Origin: Isoetes taiwanensis
Taxonomy: Eukaryota > Streptophyta > Lycopodiopsida > Isoetales > Isoetaceae
Reading direction: 5' to 3'
Assembly: GCA_021234155.1 (NCBI GenBank)
Contig: JAJEKV010000032.1
Location: 5,614,748-5,678,747, forward strand
DNA length: 64,000 nt
Made by a program: the position numbers and the translations under genes. This document shows positions 46,903 to 59,830 of this stretch, piece by piece (position 1 is the first letter of the stretch; every line of letters starts with the position of its first letter). A model generated the notes under the pieces. It had not been told where the DNA came from, did not search any database, and saw only the letters and a program-made list of their open reading frames with translations.

Positions 46903-48200
46903 AAGATTCTCTTGAGATTCCCATAGATTTCCAAAGATTCTCTTGAGATTCCCATAGATTCCCTTAGATTCTCTTGAGATTCCTTTAGATTCTCTAAGAT
47001 TCTATGAAGATTCACCTAGATTCTCCAAGATTGCATCAGGATTCCTCTAGATTCTCCAAGTATTTATGAAGATTCCTTTAGATTCTCTGAGATTCCTATG
47101 ATTCCATCATGATTTCATTAGATTCTCAAAGCTTTTAGAAAGATTCCTTTAGATTCCCAAAGATTCTCTTAAGATTCCTCTATTCTCTAAGTTCCTATGA
47201 AGATTCCCTTAGACTTGACATGATTCCATCAAGATTCCTCTAGATTCTTAAAGATTCTATAAAGATTCCCTTAGATTCCTTAAATTCTCAAAGATTCTCT
47301 AAGTGATTCCTATAGATTCCCGTTGATTTGCCAAAGATTCTCTTGAGATTCCCTTGATTTCCAAGATTCTCTTGAGATTCCATAGATTTCAAAGATTCTC
47401 TTGAGATTCCCATAGATTCCCTAAGATTCTCTTTGAGATTCCTTTAGATTCTCTAAGATTCTATGAAGATTCACCTAGATTCTCCAAGATTGCATCGAGT
47501 TCCTCTAGATTCTCCAAGTATTTATGAAGATTCATTTAGATTCTCTCGAGATTCCTATGGATTCCCTTAGAGTTCGATCACATTGGCTCCAACTACAACG
47601 GGCTGTGCAAACCACCACTCATTGGAAAGCTCTCGATGAGAGGAGTCCAATGGCGTGGTCCCACCTTCATCCTGGCCCCTCTCATGCCAAGCTATGTACC
47701 TTTGAATGCGATTAAAACGTAAGAAGCTTCATAGAAAAAGTCCACTCATAAATGCTTTGCCACCTCATTACCTTTTTTATTAATGAAGGTGACACCTCAC
47801 CTCCTTTAAAAAAAAAATCAATTTAATATTAAAAAGTCAATGGCTAAGATTTATGCTCACCTTTTGATCTAACGGTTAAGATCTGCTACACCAAAGTCAC
47901 TTTAAAGGACCTTCCTTGCACCTTCCTCATAAAAAACCAAGGGCTAGGATTTATCCTCCCCTTTTGATCCAACGGTCCGGGGATGTGGTGCATGCCCCCA
48001 TGCATGACCCATGCATGCCTCCATGCATGCCCATAAGGAATGGATGGCTCTGATGCTGCCACCTCACTGGACCCAATTTAAACGGACGACATCCGGGCAT
48101 GTAAGAATCAAACACATTATATAGAAAAGTTTATGATATACCTTTATATATATAACTGATATAGAAAAGTTTATGATATACCTTTATATATATAACTGAT
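46903..48200 (+). mobile_element. TA-linked element copy 5, subfamily A, 5' truncated
   Basis: It enters in the middle of the AGATTC body (AAAGATTCTCTTGAGATTCC) and continues through the full subfamily-A tail. The final segment is duplicated: GATATAGAAAAGTTTATGAT plus ATACCTTTATATATATAACT occurs twice at 48,120-48,200. Copy 6 begins directly after, with only a short TA tract between. Confidence 0.78.
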
Positions 48201-48207
48201 ATATATA

Positions 48208-49790
48208 CAAGTGGTTCTACTATGAGGGACTGCACAAATTTGACCGGAAGCCAATGCAAAGTCATTCAATGAAGATTCTATAAGCATTTCCCTAGATTCT
48301 TTATGATTCTATGAAGATTTCCCTAGATTCTCAAAAGATTTTATGAAGATTCCTTATATCTCCTATGTTCACAAAATTCTTTTAGATTCCTCTAGATTTC
48401 CAAAGATTATGCCAAGTTTCTTCAAGATTCTATGTAGATTATCCCAGATTCTCCAAGATTTTATGAAGATTCCTCTAAATTTCCTTATATTTCCCTAGAT
48501 TCAGAGAAGTTCTCTTGATATTTCCCAAGATTCCCCAAGATTCCCTCTAGATTCCCTAAGATTTTATGTAGTTCTATTGAATTCTCCAAGATTTGATGAA
48601 GATTCTCCTAGATTCCTTTAGATTATAGGAAAATTCTCCATGATTCTCCAAGATTCTATCATGATTTCACTAGATTCTCAAGCCTTTAGAAAGATTCCCT
48701 TTAGATTCCCAAAGATTCTCTTAAGATTCATCTAGATTCTCTAAGATCCTATGAAGATTCCCCTAGACTTTACATGATTCCATCAAGATTCCTCTAGATT
48801 CTTAAAGGTTCTATGAAGATTCCTTGGATTCCCTTAATTTCCCAAAGATTCTCTCCCGTGATTCCTATAGGTTCCCTTTGATTTTCCAAAGGTTCTCTCT
48901 TGAGATTCCCTTTGATTCCCAAAGATTCTCTTGAGATTCCCATAGATTCTATAAAGATTACTCTAGATTCTCCAAGATTGCATCAAGATTCCTCTAGATT
49001 CTCATGTATTTATGAAGATTCCTTTAGATCCCCTCGATTCCTATGGATTCCCTTTAGATTCCTCTCGCATTCTCTTGGAATTCCTCTAGATTCTCTAAGA
49101 CCTCCGACGATTCCCCGTGATTCCTATAAATTACTATGAATTTCAGAAAATTCTAATATTCCAAAAGATTCTTAGTGTTCGATCAATGCTAGCTACAAGC
49201 TAATTTTAAATAGTGTCAAAGTACCACTCATTGGAAAGCTCTCGACGAGAGGAATCTAATGGCATGGGTCCCACCTTCATCCGGCCCTCTACCAAGTTAC
49301 ATGCCTTTGAAGGCTTAAAAACAAAAGGAAGCTTCCTAGAAAGTCTAATCATAAATATTTTCCCACCTCATCACTTTTTTATTAATGAGGGTGACATCTT
49401 TTTATTAATGAGGGTGACACCTCACCTCCTTTTAAAAAAATCAATTTAATATTAAAAAGTTAATGGCTAGGATTTATGCTCACCTTTTGATCTAACGGTT
49501 AAGACTGTTATACCAAAAGTCACTTTAAGGGACCTTCCCTTGTACCTTTCCTACAAAAATCAAGGGCTAGGGATTTATCCTCCCCTTGATCCAACGGTCC
49601 GGATGTGGTGCATGCCCCCCCATGCATGACCCATGCATGCCTCCATGCATGCCCATAAGGAATGGATGGCCACGACATCACACCTCACCCGCCCCCACCT
49701 TAAATGGACGACAAGATCCGCATGTATGAATCAAACACATTATATAGAAAAGTTTCATGATATACCTTTATATATATAACTGATATATAT
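48208..49790 (+). mobile_element. TA-linked element copy 6, subfamily B, complete
   Basis: Complete from CAAGTGGTTCTACTATG to TATAACTGATATATATA. It shares the subfamily-B variants and the TTATTAATGAGGGTGACA duplication with copy 4, so the duplication is ancestral to that subfamily. The body has the same 10-11 bp spacing of AGATT. The CATGCATG cluster lies at 49,608-49,655. Confidence 0.82.
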
Positions 49791-49820
49791 ATCTATCCTG
49801 AATTGGCCATTCATGAATAG

Positions 49821-50530
49821 CTCCAACATGCCACCTAGGATGCACCACATGATTCACCACATGATTCACCAAATGCACCACATGATTCACCACGAAACCA
49901 TTTGTATCACCAAACATGTTTGGCTAAACGAAAGCCAAACATGTAACAAAAAGTGCTTCACAGAAGGCTCAAGTACGCCATGCCCAACATGCCACTCTGG
50001 TGCCCAATGATGCCACAGGGCTCAAACATGCTTAAGCTCCAACATACGCCACCTACGATGCACCACATGATTCACCACATGATTCACCAAATGCACCTCT
50101 CATGATTCACCACATGCACCATTTGCATCACCAAACATGTTTGGGTCAATGAAAGTCAAACACATGTAACAAAGGTCATGTAAAGGCCTTACATGCCAAG
50201 GTGTTCAACATGCCACCTAGGTTCCAACATGCCAAGGTGGCTCAAATGATGCTAATGAAGCTCCAGCCTGATGCCACACGATGTAAATCATTACATGATT
50301 CACCACATGATTCACTAAATGCACCTCATGATTCACCACATGCACCATTTGCATCACCAAACATGTTGGTCAATGAAAGTCAAACGTGCCACGTAAGCTT
50401 CAAACATGCCACCCACGACCACCACATGATTCACCACATGGTTCACCAAATGCACCACATGATCTGGCCACATGCACCATTTGCATCACCACATCTATCA
50501 CGGACATGTAACACCACATCACATGAATCT
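49821..50530 (+). repeat. CATG-rich tandem array, about 170-215-bp units
   Basis: About four units start near 49,821, 50,037, 50,222 and 50,397 with a C-A-A-C-A-T-G-C-C-A-C-C motif. Each contains short copies of CACCACATGATT and usually CATTTGCATCACCA and AAACATGTTTGG. Inside each unit the 12-bp CACATGATTCAC motif is itself tandem. Peptides read from it (HHMIHHMIHQMHH) are repeat artefacts. Unit starts match the 19-bp minisatellite at 59.8 kb. Confidence 0.85.
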
Positions 50531-53500
50531 TTGAATACATCAAATTTCTTCCTCGAGATTTGAACTCCACCTAGTGTTGCTCCGGGTCACCAGAAAGTCT
50601 ATTGTATACAATAGTATACAAATAAATGTACATTAGAGTGTCAATGAAAGAATAGGTTACAAGAATAACCCTGGTTGCCAATAATACAAACATGTGATTA
50701 TGCTAAAGATCTATTGATCTCGTCAACCTCACCATATTACTACAAAGAATCGTGTTTCACAACATCAATCATCATTCCGCTATGGTCCACCAACAAGAAC
50801 TAGAAATTGTACACCGCGAACAAAACATATCAGCCCTCACATCGATGAAAGCACACCTTCAAATCTCCACGAACTCAATTTCGCATTGGAGATGTCCAAG
50901 TCTCGTGATTACCGCAAATAACTTTTACAAAGACAATATTAAAGTGACCACACCTAATTCTAAAGAATCGACCCGAGTGGGGAACTTGTAATTTTCGCAT
51001 GCTAGCCTTTATGGTGCTTGGGAATTTTGTGTTTGTGAACTCAATAAAACTCATATGATGCCTCCTGGGAGTCTTTGTACATTTTAAAGGCCAAATGGTA
51101 CACACCGGGTCGACATTTAACCTGGCTGACCTCCAAGACTCACAATGACATGTTAATCGGCCCGCCGATAATACGTCAGGCGCACGGTACATTCTCAAAT
51201 TGCAAGTTGAGGGTGCACGTCAGCTTGTCCCTAAAGCAAGCTCTGCTCGACAAGAATGTGTAAATGAGCGGATCCATGAAATGGAACCCTCTGCTCCATG
51301 TCATGCTTGATGTGAATTGGTGCATACACCGCTAAAGTCCAAGGTCTCGTAAAAAATAAGATGATTTAAGAAAACAATGTATGACTTCAACTGAAACCGC
51401 TTATATTAAATTATCAACCTCATGAAGAAATGGACTAAATTGGCCAACGGGGAATCAATCCCTACTTTCCAATATTCGATTACCTCGATCAAGCACAAGA
51501 GGTTCATACCGCCCTTAAACACTCAAATGGCAAGTGTTCTAGGCTCTGATGTGTGCTCTAATATCAGCCCCTCAAGGTCGGTGGTGGTGTAAGTTTACAT
51601 TCAAAGAATGGAAGATCATTGAAAACCTCGAGGAACATTGAAATAGCCAAGAAATGAACAATTCGGAAGTAAAACTTTGCTTTATATTAAAAAGTCAAGA
51701 GAGGTTACATCATATACACAATAATACTATTTCTAGGCTTTAGTTCTATGTTTTTTCATCATTTAATACAAATTTGACTCGTTGTCAAACATATTCAAAG
51801 ATTTGTTAAGCTTTTGGCTATAACTTTGTACATTCTCGCCAACCCCAAGCCAAACTCAGATCATTCATGAGGAAATTGCCATCTACCTGGGTTCACTGCT
51901 TGACAGCATCATGGTGTTTGGCGATTGAGGTACCCCTTTGTATCTGGCTGTCATCAATGAGAAGCATCGCTCTCTTTGTGAAACCTCGAAATTGTCAGAG
52001 ACCTTTGTGTAGTTTCCAAAAATTGGCTTTTTAATCATAAATAAATTTGTGTTGGTACGTTGATCCGACCCACATGAACTTCTGAATTTGTCCTTGTGTT
52101 TCATCAATGCTCCCTTAACTATGACTCCTTGAAGTTTGAGCCCCGCAGTCGGACCAAAGTGTGTTATATGAAAATTCGGACCGCACCAATTCATGAACTC
52201 CTGGGCCACCGGGTCTAGTTATTACCCACTCTGGTTCCTCGCGGCGTGGACTAACTTAACACCATCTTTGCGGTATGGACTCACTTTGTCATGTTTCTAC
52301 CCAACTCCATTGTAGTAAAAACAAGCAGGATTGGGCTTAACCTTGTAGTTCTGATGGACGAGTTGGTGTATCGGAAACCGTCAAAGATTTCTTGGTGTAT
52401 CGAACCGCTCAGCATCTATTCAAAAGCAGGATTTTGAAACCGCTCAGAATGTTCGGAGGTGTCTTTTTGCTTTGGAATTCGCCTTGCACATTCTCCAGAC
52501 ACTTCCAACAAGTAAAATTTAATGATTCTGGTGAATTCATATGGGTCAAATTAAAAGAAGACAAAGCACAAAGGTTGGAAGTTACCTTGTGACTTACATC
52601 GAAACGATTTGCCCGGGATTATAACCCCGATGCATCTGTCGATTTTGGCGATTGGTGTATACGACTTAATGGATCTCGTTGATCCGATGCATTGTTGTCC
52701 GCCTGAGCACCCATCGGAGCTTGACTTGATGCACCCACTCGATATGTTGACATCTACCGACGAACCGACTTCCGTAATCATGCATCTTCTGATTTGCCCG
52801 GAGTTTCTATCCGTGTCTAATGCTTTGAAGGGGTGTGAGTGTCTTGTCCCCTAATCGACCATTGTACATCTATATCTACAAAGTAGGGATGAAGAAGTGT
52901 TGCTACATATCCCAACTGCATCAAACAAGACTTGGTTACCTTTGAGGGTAGAAAAATACCCCTTTTGGTGTGCTAGATGGACTCACATAAATATTGCCAC
53001 CAAGATGAACAACAACAGCTTAGTCCCTGAATTAGTAAGACCTCGCGAACTGAATTGAATCAACGATTGTAACTATGCTTTGGTTTTTAGAACTAATTTT
53101 TTATTCCTTCATGACAAGAGTTCAAGTGAGTACATTCAAAAGTGTCCCCAAATGAGCCGAGCGATCTCATCCTGCACTTTAGATACACAAACAGAGAAGC
53201 AAAAGAGACTGTACCAGATCTGAGTTTAAGGCTCCGGCTTACTTCCCGAGTCATATCGATCTAATTCGCCACCCGAGCGAGCCGATGCGTCATCCCAGGG
53301 CAAATTAGAGAGACAATAAATGAAAACGGCGAGACCAAGCCGAAGCCACTGCCGAGCTACCCATAAGTGCTCACCGTAAGTGCCCCCAAGTAGCTTGAAG
53401 TTGCTTTTGATCCTCCCTACTCACACCTAAGGCTTGTACCCAGTTTCAGGAAAGCAATTCATGACAAAGAAGTTCTCAATGCACAAAGGATTACAAATCC

Positions 53501-54139
53501 CGCAGTGAACGCAGAAATTCTTTGTCAATGAGAATACAATTATAATAAGACTTCGTGAACCTCAAGAGGTCGAAAGCAGACATGGAAGATGGTATTGGTG
53601 ATCGTGATTCAAGCACCGTGCTGGTGCGGCTTCATCCAATCGAGGATCTTGCCATTGTAACGGATGTGCCCACTACCATAATCTTCTTCACCTTTATCAA
53701 GGTCTGGAAGTAGGATCCAAGACAAACAAAGGAAGACTTCCGCCCCTGCAAGACAGAACCTCTCTATCCCTCAAGGTTCAAAGATTACTGTGTTCCGCTC
53801 GGGTCGATATAGACAAGCTCTTGATTTTTGTCCGGCTGCCTCGGGATAGTTCCGCCTCAGCCTGTATCTTGGCATATAGCCCGGCCTTCACTGGCCTCAA
53901 GCATCGACTTGGTTTATCCTTAATCATTCTTCCCATTTTTTAAATCTTTATTCATCTTCCTTGGCCCTGAACTCAAGTTGTCAACCTTCGCTTTGTAGCA
54001 CCAAGTAGCTTTGATCACAAGTTTGCAACTTTTACACCGAATCACTCGATTCAGAGTTGATCCATTCTCCCAAAGGTTCCGAATTCATCCTGAAAGTAAT
54101 CCAAGGTTACATTTCACATGAGACACAACAGTGCACCAC
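50531..54139. other. Region with no supported gene
   Basis: The base composition is more balanced than the left half. A 108-codon minus frame (51,883-52,209) and an 81-codon plus frame (52,609-52,854, overlapped by a minus frame) show no recognised motif. No LTR pair, transposase or splice-supported exons were found. It could be a heavily eroded mobile element. Confidence 0.4.
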
Positions 54140-54460
54140 TTTACACACCACAAATACCATCATGACAAACTTTGCACCACAAATGGCGCTCATATTCAAC
54201 ACATGTGGTGTGTGGCATGTGGCACCAAACTGCGCGCCAACATGCCACACCACATATGGCACCACAATGCACCCAAGGCACCATTATTATCGCATCCATT
54301 ATCACACCACAATGGCTTCAAAGACACCACATGTGGTGCAAATGTGGATCCATAGTGGTGCCACATTAGACACTACATGTGGCACCACAATGTGCATGCC
54401 AAGGCACCACATCCCAAGCAGCATCCACTCACCCCATATGTGGCGTATAAAGGCAGCAAT
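54140..54460. repeat. Imperfect array of CACATGTGG / GGCACCAC motifs
   Basis: Many short, degenerate copies of ACATGTGGCACCACA occur, including the perfect 14-bp palindrome CACCACATGTGGTG at about 54,328. There is no fixed period. Reading frames here are rich in His and Met because of the repeat. Confidence 0.75.
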
Positions 54461-55850
54461 ATTTAGCAGCTAGCCACAACCACATATGGCGTATAATCCA
54501 CCATCTTGGCCAAGTATCATCACCATATCTAACATCACATATGACACTAAGTATAGAAACATATGGAAGCCAATTCACCATTATCTTAAAAGGTACCACG
54601 CTTGGTACTATATGTGACACTACATATGCTACAACCACATTATTAACATATAATTGGCACCATATGATCATTCTCGCAACACATTTGAGTTAAGAATACA
54701 TCGCGGAACCCAAATTATCCACCACAACTCGAAACTAGCAAGACAAATTTCCCACACATAACTTACAACACACCCAATGAAGAAGTAAGGAAAATTCGAT
54801 TGTTCAAGCTATAGACCTTTGCTGGAAAATAGTGCCTAATATTAAATTGCATCATATGGTGGTTCCACAAGAGGGGTTGAAAAGCACCTATTTTTTCTTG
54901 ATTTTCCCGAGATTCTTCTTACACTAGGAGGCTCGAATTGTGGCTCAGTCATTTCAAGAGAGGAAGCATCATCTCGGGTGTTGCCTCGCCTCACTATTTG
55001 AAATGCTCGCATTCTTCCTCCACGCTGGGACTGAGAGGTTTTGACTTTTCTTCTTTAACCGCTATTAAACGCAGAACTACTTTCCTTTGCGGTGGAAGTT
55101 GCACACGCAATGCCCATATGGTGGGAGGTTACGCCTCCCTGCATACTTCCCTACTGATTTTTTTGTAAAGGTAATATATTCATTATACCTCTCCTTGCTC
55201 GATTCTTCAACCCGCATGATGAAACAAAACAATATTCTAAACAATGAGAGAATCATAAGTATCCTTCGAATCTAGAATGCAACCCAATTGTAAGTGATTT
55301 TTCTAATACTTATCCCCCGCAACGACTGGATTTCTTCTTGTGTGGCGAATGCTTTTCTTTGCTCCCAGACATTTCCTTGTAGGTATCCTGCGGGCATTCA
55401 AGTCCTAAGATGACCGTGAGCCATTTCGATCGATCTTCTTGCTTAAATCGAAATGGTCTCACGGATTACAAGGGAGCGTGACTTGAGTTTTGAGGGAAAT
55501 GGAAATTAATTTAAATGGTCTTGGTTTCTGGGATTAAGGAGCGATCGAGTTTTTGAGGGAAAAATGATCGCACGCTATCGAATAAGCCCCGACAAGACCG
55601 AAAGGACAAAATTTTGAATAAGTAATCACGTGTATTTTGAAAAAATAACTCCCTCCTCCCACCACAAATTTAGTTCCCACCACACTTAGCACCCAAAAAA
55701 TATGGTGCTAAATGCACGCTTTGTTGTTCCACTACAACATGTTTTCACCCGCACGACGGTCGCATCGCACGATCACATGTCCTTATACTAGTATTCCATG
55801 TAAGACAAGTTACTCAACTACTTCAATTACTTAACACCTATTTTGCATAA
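54461..55850. other. Region with no supported gene; one hairpin
   Basis: No family match. An inverted repeat, CCGTGAGCCATTTCGAT at 55,414-55,430 against ATCGAAATGGTCTCACGG at 55,446-55,463, forms a strong stem with one bulge. It is followed by a direct pair around GGGAGCGTGACTTGAG and GGAGCGATCGAG. It may be a decayed MITE; terminator function is not supported. Confidence 0.5.
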
Positions 55851-56350
55851 CAAAACCATCAAGAATTTACCTAGGATTCCTGAGGGAGTGCAGGACTCAC
55901 GTAACAAACTCCCCTAAGAATTAATGTCAGGACTGATTTGTGTATCCTAACAATATTCTAACATTTTGATATTGTTGAGAAAGACCATTAAAACCATCAC
56001 TTAACATTTTTGCACATAACAAACCATTAAGAATTGTGACATGTATTTTTTTATGGAGGATAGACCATCAAGTAACAACTCTCAAGCATTAAATGGCAAG
56101 ACCATATGCAATATCCTAACATTATTCCATTTTTGATATCGTTAGGAACACCCGCTAAACCGTCTTTACATCTTTGGTATAATTTAAACCATTAAGAATT
56201 TGAGATGTAATTGTTTATGGGGAAATAGGGACCATTGCAACAACTCTCAAGCATTATAAAATGGTAAGACTATGTGCAATATCTAACATTATCCCCCATT
56301 TTGTTATCATTAGTGGAACACCATTAAACCACATGCCTACATCTAGTTGG
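55851..56350 (+). repeat. Three diverged tandem units, about 165-bp period
   Basis: Unit starts are AAAACCATCAAGAATTT (55,851), AAACCATTAAGAATTG (about 56,021) and AAACCATTAAGAATTTG (about 56,186). Each continues with a CAACTCTCAAGCATT-like block and a TATCYTAACATTATTCC-like block. No coding capacity. Confidence 0.8.
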
Positions 56351-56469
56351 TACTTCAAGGTTCGCTAGCGTATAATCCAATAGTTGTATCCACGGCCATC
56401 CAATGGTTTTAATTGTATCTAATTTATCTTATCCAATGGTTCTTTCTCAAGAATGCAATGGTTATTTGC

Positions 56470-59400
56470 ACTAAGAACATATCAAACTCAAGAAGTGTCT
56501 CTCAAGTAATGACCGCAGTAGAAACCAAGTGTTTTGTTGTTCTGGCAAGATAAAGGTGTCTTCGTGAATGATTTGACTTCGCCATGTTGTCCAAACATCG
56601 AATTACCCTAGGGACCAAGCCACCTTTGGCCATTGTTTTCTTGCGCTGAAAGAAACACAAAAACTCCCATGGGGCAAGATTCTCGTGCACCCTGGCCAAG
56701 GCCACCCACTGACCTGGAGCAGTGGTCTTCCTCACTAATGTAAACTTATTCCCGTGGTAATGTCGATGTTTCCGAGTCCAAGGTGAGGCCCATCACAGCC
56801 CGAGGTGGGAGAGCTGCCCGGGCCCGCGGGCCATGACCTTCCAGACTGGTCACGAACCGGCTTTCCTGGAAGGTTTTAGGGTCTGGCCTTCTCCGCATCA
56901 ACGCCTCCCACTCACCCCTTCGCGACATTATGCAAGTCCCGGGTCCAACTGGGTAGGTGTAAGTCTCCAAAACGTAAACCTCGGTGGCTCGCTGTGTTAT
57001 TGTAGGGTTTACGTTATGGAGGGACATGGTTTAGCAAATGCTTGAAAACACGAGTAAGAGGAAATTGCAAGAATGGGGTTTGGATTTATTCTCCCTAGTT
57101 TTACAATTAAAAGTGTAGGAGCGCCATATGCGAGCAAAATTGTTTCGTCACCTGACGGCGAATAGATCGAAATCATATTTCAGCTCATGGCTCCCCCATG
57201 CATGTTTAGAAATGGTCCACCTGGGCTTATCAAAGAAGTTTCCACTGATGGGCTTCCAAAACGTAAAACCCCTGGTGGCGTTGCTAGGTTATTGTAGGGT
57301 TTACTATGGAGGTCGCAGCTTTATTCGCTTGCACTGACATGGTCGAAGCTAAGGAAATTGAAAACAAGAAGCAATAGAACCGACGAATGGGGTTTTGATT
57401 TACGAGCAAGCTTTTCCACTGTTCTCGAGGGCAAATGCTGCCAATGCCTCTTCCGAGTCTTATTTCCTATCCGGGGATCATGAATTTCCATTCAAGTAAC
57501 TTGTTTCGAAAGTGTGTCTGGAACAAATTCAAGATCTCGCCCCAGAGAACATATCAAATCAAGAAAGTGTCCCTGCAATGATCGCGTAGAAACCCAAGTG
57601 TTTTGTCGCTCTGGCGATGCAAGGGGTTCTGAATGGAGAGATTTGACTTCGGCCATGTCGTCTAAAACAACGAAATTACCCTAGAGACCAAGTTACACCT
57701 GGGCTTTAAAAAGAAAGAAGCACTCAACCCCACATGGCGACTCCGCACCTCCGCCAAGGCCAATTCACTACCTAACATGTTGGACATGAGCTACTTTGGC
57801 GCCTGAGCAGGTGTTCCTCTCGCCTACCTAAACATGGTCTCCGGTGGTAATGTCGACAGCCGAGTCCGCTGGCGTAGGCCGTGATCACGCTCCGAGGTGG
57901 GAGTTGCCCCGTCTGCGGCGCCAAGGACCTTCCAGAGGACCTGGATCAAACCGCTCGGAAGGTTTTAGGGGTCTGCCCTCTCCTGCGGTGTCAACGCCTC
58001 CCACTACCTCATGACATTGTGCAAGATCCCGTCCAACTGGGACTGGTGGGTATGGCCTCCAAAACGTGAAACCTTTTGTAGTGTGTTGCTAGGTTATTGT
58101 AGGGTTTATGCTATGGAGGTTGAGTTTTATCTGGCCTGTACCGAGGACATGATCGAGAAGTCAGTGCTTGGAAACCAAGAAGCAATAGAACCCACTAAAT
58201 GGGGTTTGATTTCATCGAGGCGGAAGCCTCACCAAGAGCCCCTCCCGAGGGCAAATGCCACCGCATGCCTTCCCGAGTCTGGCTTCCTATCCGACCGCTG
58301 AATTCTCCATTCAAGTAACTTGTTTCGAAAGCAAAAGTTAAAAAAAATCTGGATCTGTCCGGAGAACATATGAAACCGCAGCGTTCCGCAATGACCGTAG
58401 AACCTATGTTTTGTCGCCCGCGCACAAAGGCAAAGGCCCTAATGGAGATTCGACCGCCATGTCACGCCCAAAACAAATAAATTACCCTGTGGACCAAGTT
58501 ACACCATTTTGGCAAGAAAGAAACACCTAACCCTCTACATGGCGTATTCCAGCACCATGAAGGCCAACAAGGGACCACTACCAACGTGCTGGACATGAGC
58601 TACTTACGGCTCGAGTGGGGGTGATCTCCGCTCACCTAAACTTGGTCCTGTGGTAATGTCACTGTTTCGAGTCCGCTGGGGCGTAGTCGTGATCAGCCCT
58701 GGTGGGAGAGTTGCCCGGGTCCGTGCGGGCTGGGCGTGCATCCTCCAGAGGACCTCGGCCCACGCCTCCCAGTTAGTTTTAGGGCTCCGTCTCTCTCTCT
58801 GTGCGTCAATGCCCTCCCACTACCCGCTTGACATTGTGCAAGATCCCCGTCCAACCGGATTAGGTTATTCTCCAAAATCCAAAACCAGGCTATTAAAAGT
58901 TATTGCAGGGTTTACGTTATGAGGTTGAGTTTTATTCAACAGACTGACATGGGTTATAGCTAAAAACAAGACAGCCAGAAACCCACTTAAATGCCAAGCC
59001 TGATTTCACCGAGGCAGGCTTTCCCATCGCCTCCTGAGGGCAAATGCCAATGCATGCCTTCCTGAGCCCGCTTCCCTGGTCCACCTTCCATGAATTCTCC
59101 ATTCAAGTAACTTGCTTCAGAGTGTGTTAAAAGTACCCCAAGATCCGGGTCTCGAGAACAGATATCAAACCCAGTGTTACCTACCGTAGAAACTCAAGTG
59201 TTTTGTCGTTTCAAGATACAAAGGTTTTGAATGATTTGACTTCATTATGTCATTCAAAATGTCATTTCTAGGACTTCGCTTGGAAGCACTCTGGCCATTT
59301 TTTGCAGAAAAAGAAACACAATCCATCTACATGGCAAGAGCTCCGCACCCTCCCATGCCACACCACCGCGAACGGCCGATGGGCGAGCTACTGCCTCCCC

Positions 59401-59830
59401 GAGTGGCAGTGAAGTTCCCGCCACGTAAACTCGGTCTCCATGGTAATATCATGTCGGTGCCTGCTGCGCAGCCGATCACGCCCGGTGGGGAAAAGCTGCC
59501 CGCGCTGTGGATCTTCCGTAGAGACATCTGGTCGCAACTTACTGGAAGGTTTTAGGCTCTGTCAAGGCCAATCTCCCATTACCTCTCTTGACATCACAGG
59601 CAAAAGATCCTCGGGTCCAATCACAGTATGGCCTCCAAAACATAAACTCGCAGGTTCGCCGTGTTATTGTAGGGGTTTACGCGTGAGTGAGGCCCAAGCT
59701 TGGTCCGCTGTAATTTGGACATGGTCGAAAGCAAATGCTGGTTGAGAAAATGTGGAGGCAGTGAGAAACCCATGTAATGGGGCATTTGGGATTTAACTTC
59801 CTCCCTAGTTTTGCAATTAAAAGGCCAGAG
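56470..59830 (+). repeat. Satellite-like array of four units, 0.8-1.07 kb each
   Basis: Units start at GAACATATCAAA or a variant at 56,475, 57,546, 58,363 and 59,155. Shared landmarks in order: GTAGAAACCAAGTGTTTTGT, AATTACCCTAGGGACCAAG, a CTTCCAGA block, GGAAGGTTTTAGG, CATTRTGCAAG, CCTCCAAAACGTAAACC and TTATTGTAGGGTTTACG. Unit 1 has the last landmark twice (57,002 and 57,296), which explains its extra length. No open frame is shared by the units. The 3' landmark contains a telo-box (AAACCCTA in inverse). Confidence 0.85.

Noticed and set aside
50531-54139. A second LTR retrotransposon
   Set aside because: No LTR pair, RT or integrase motif could be seen on either strand.
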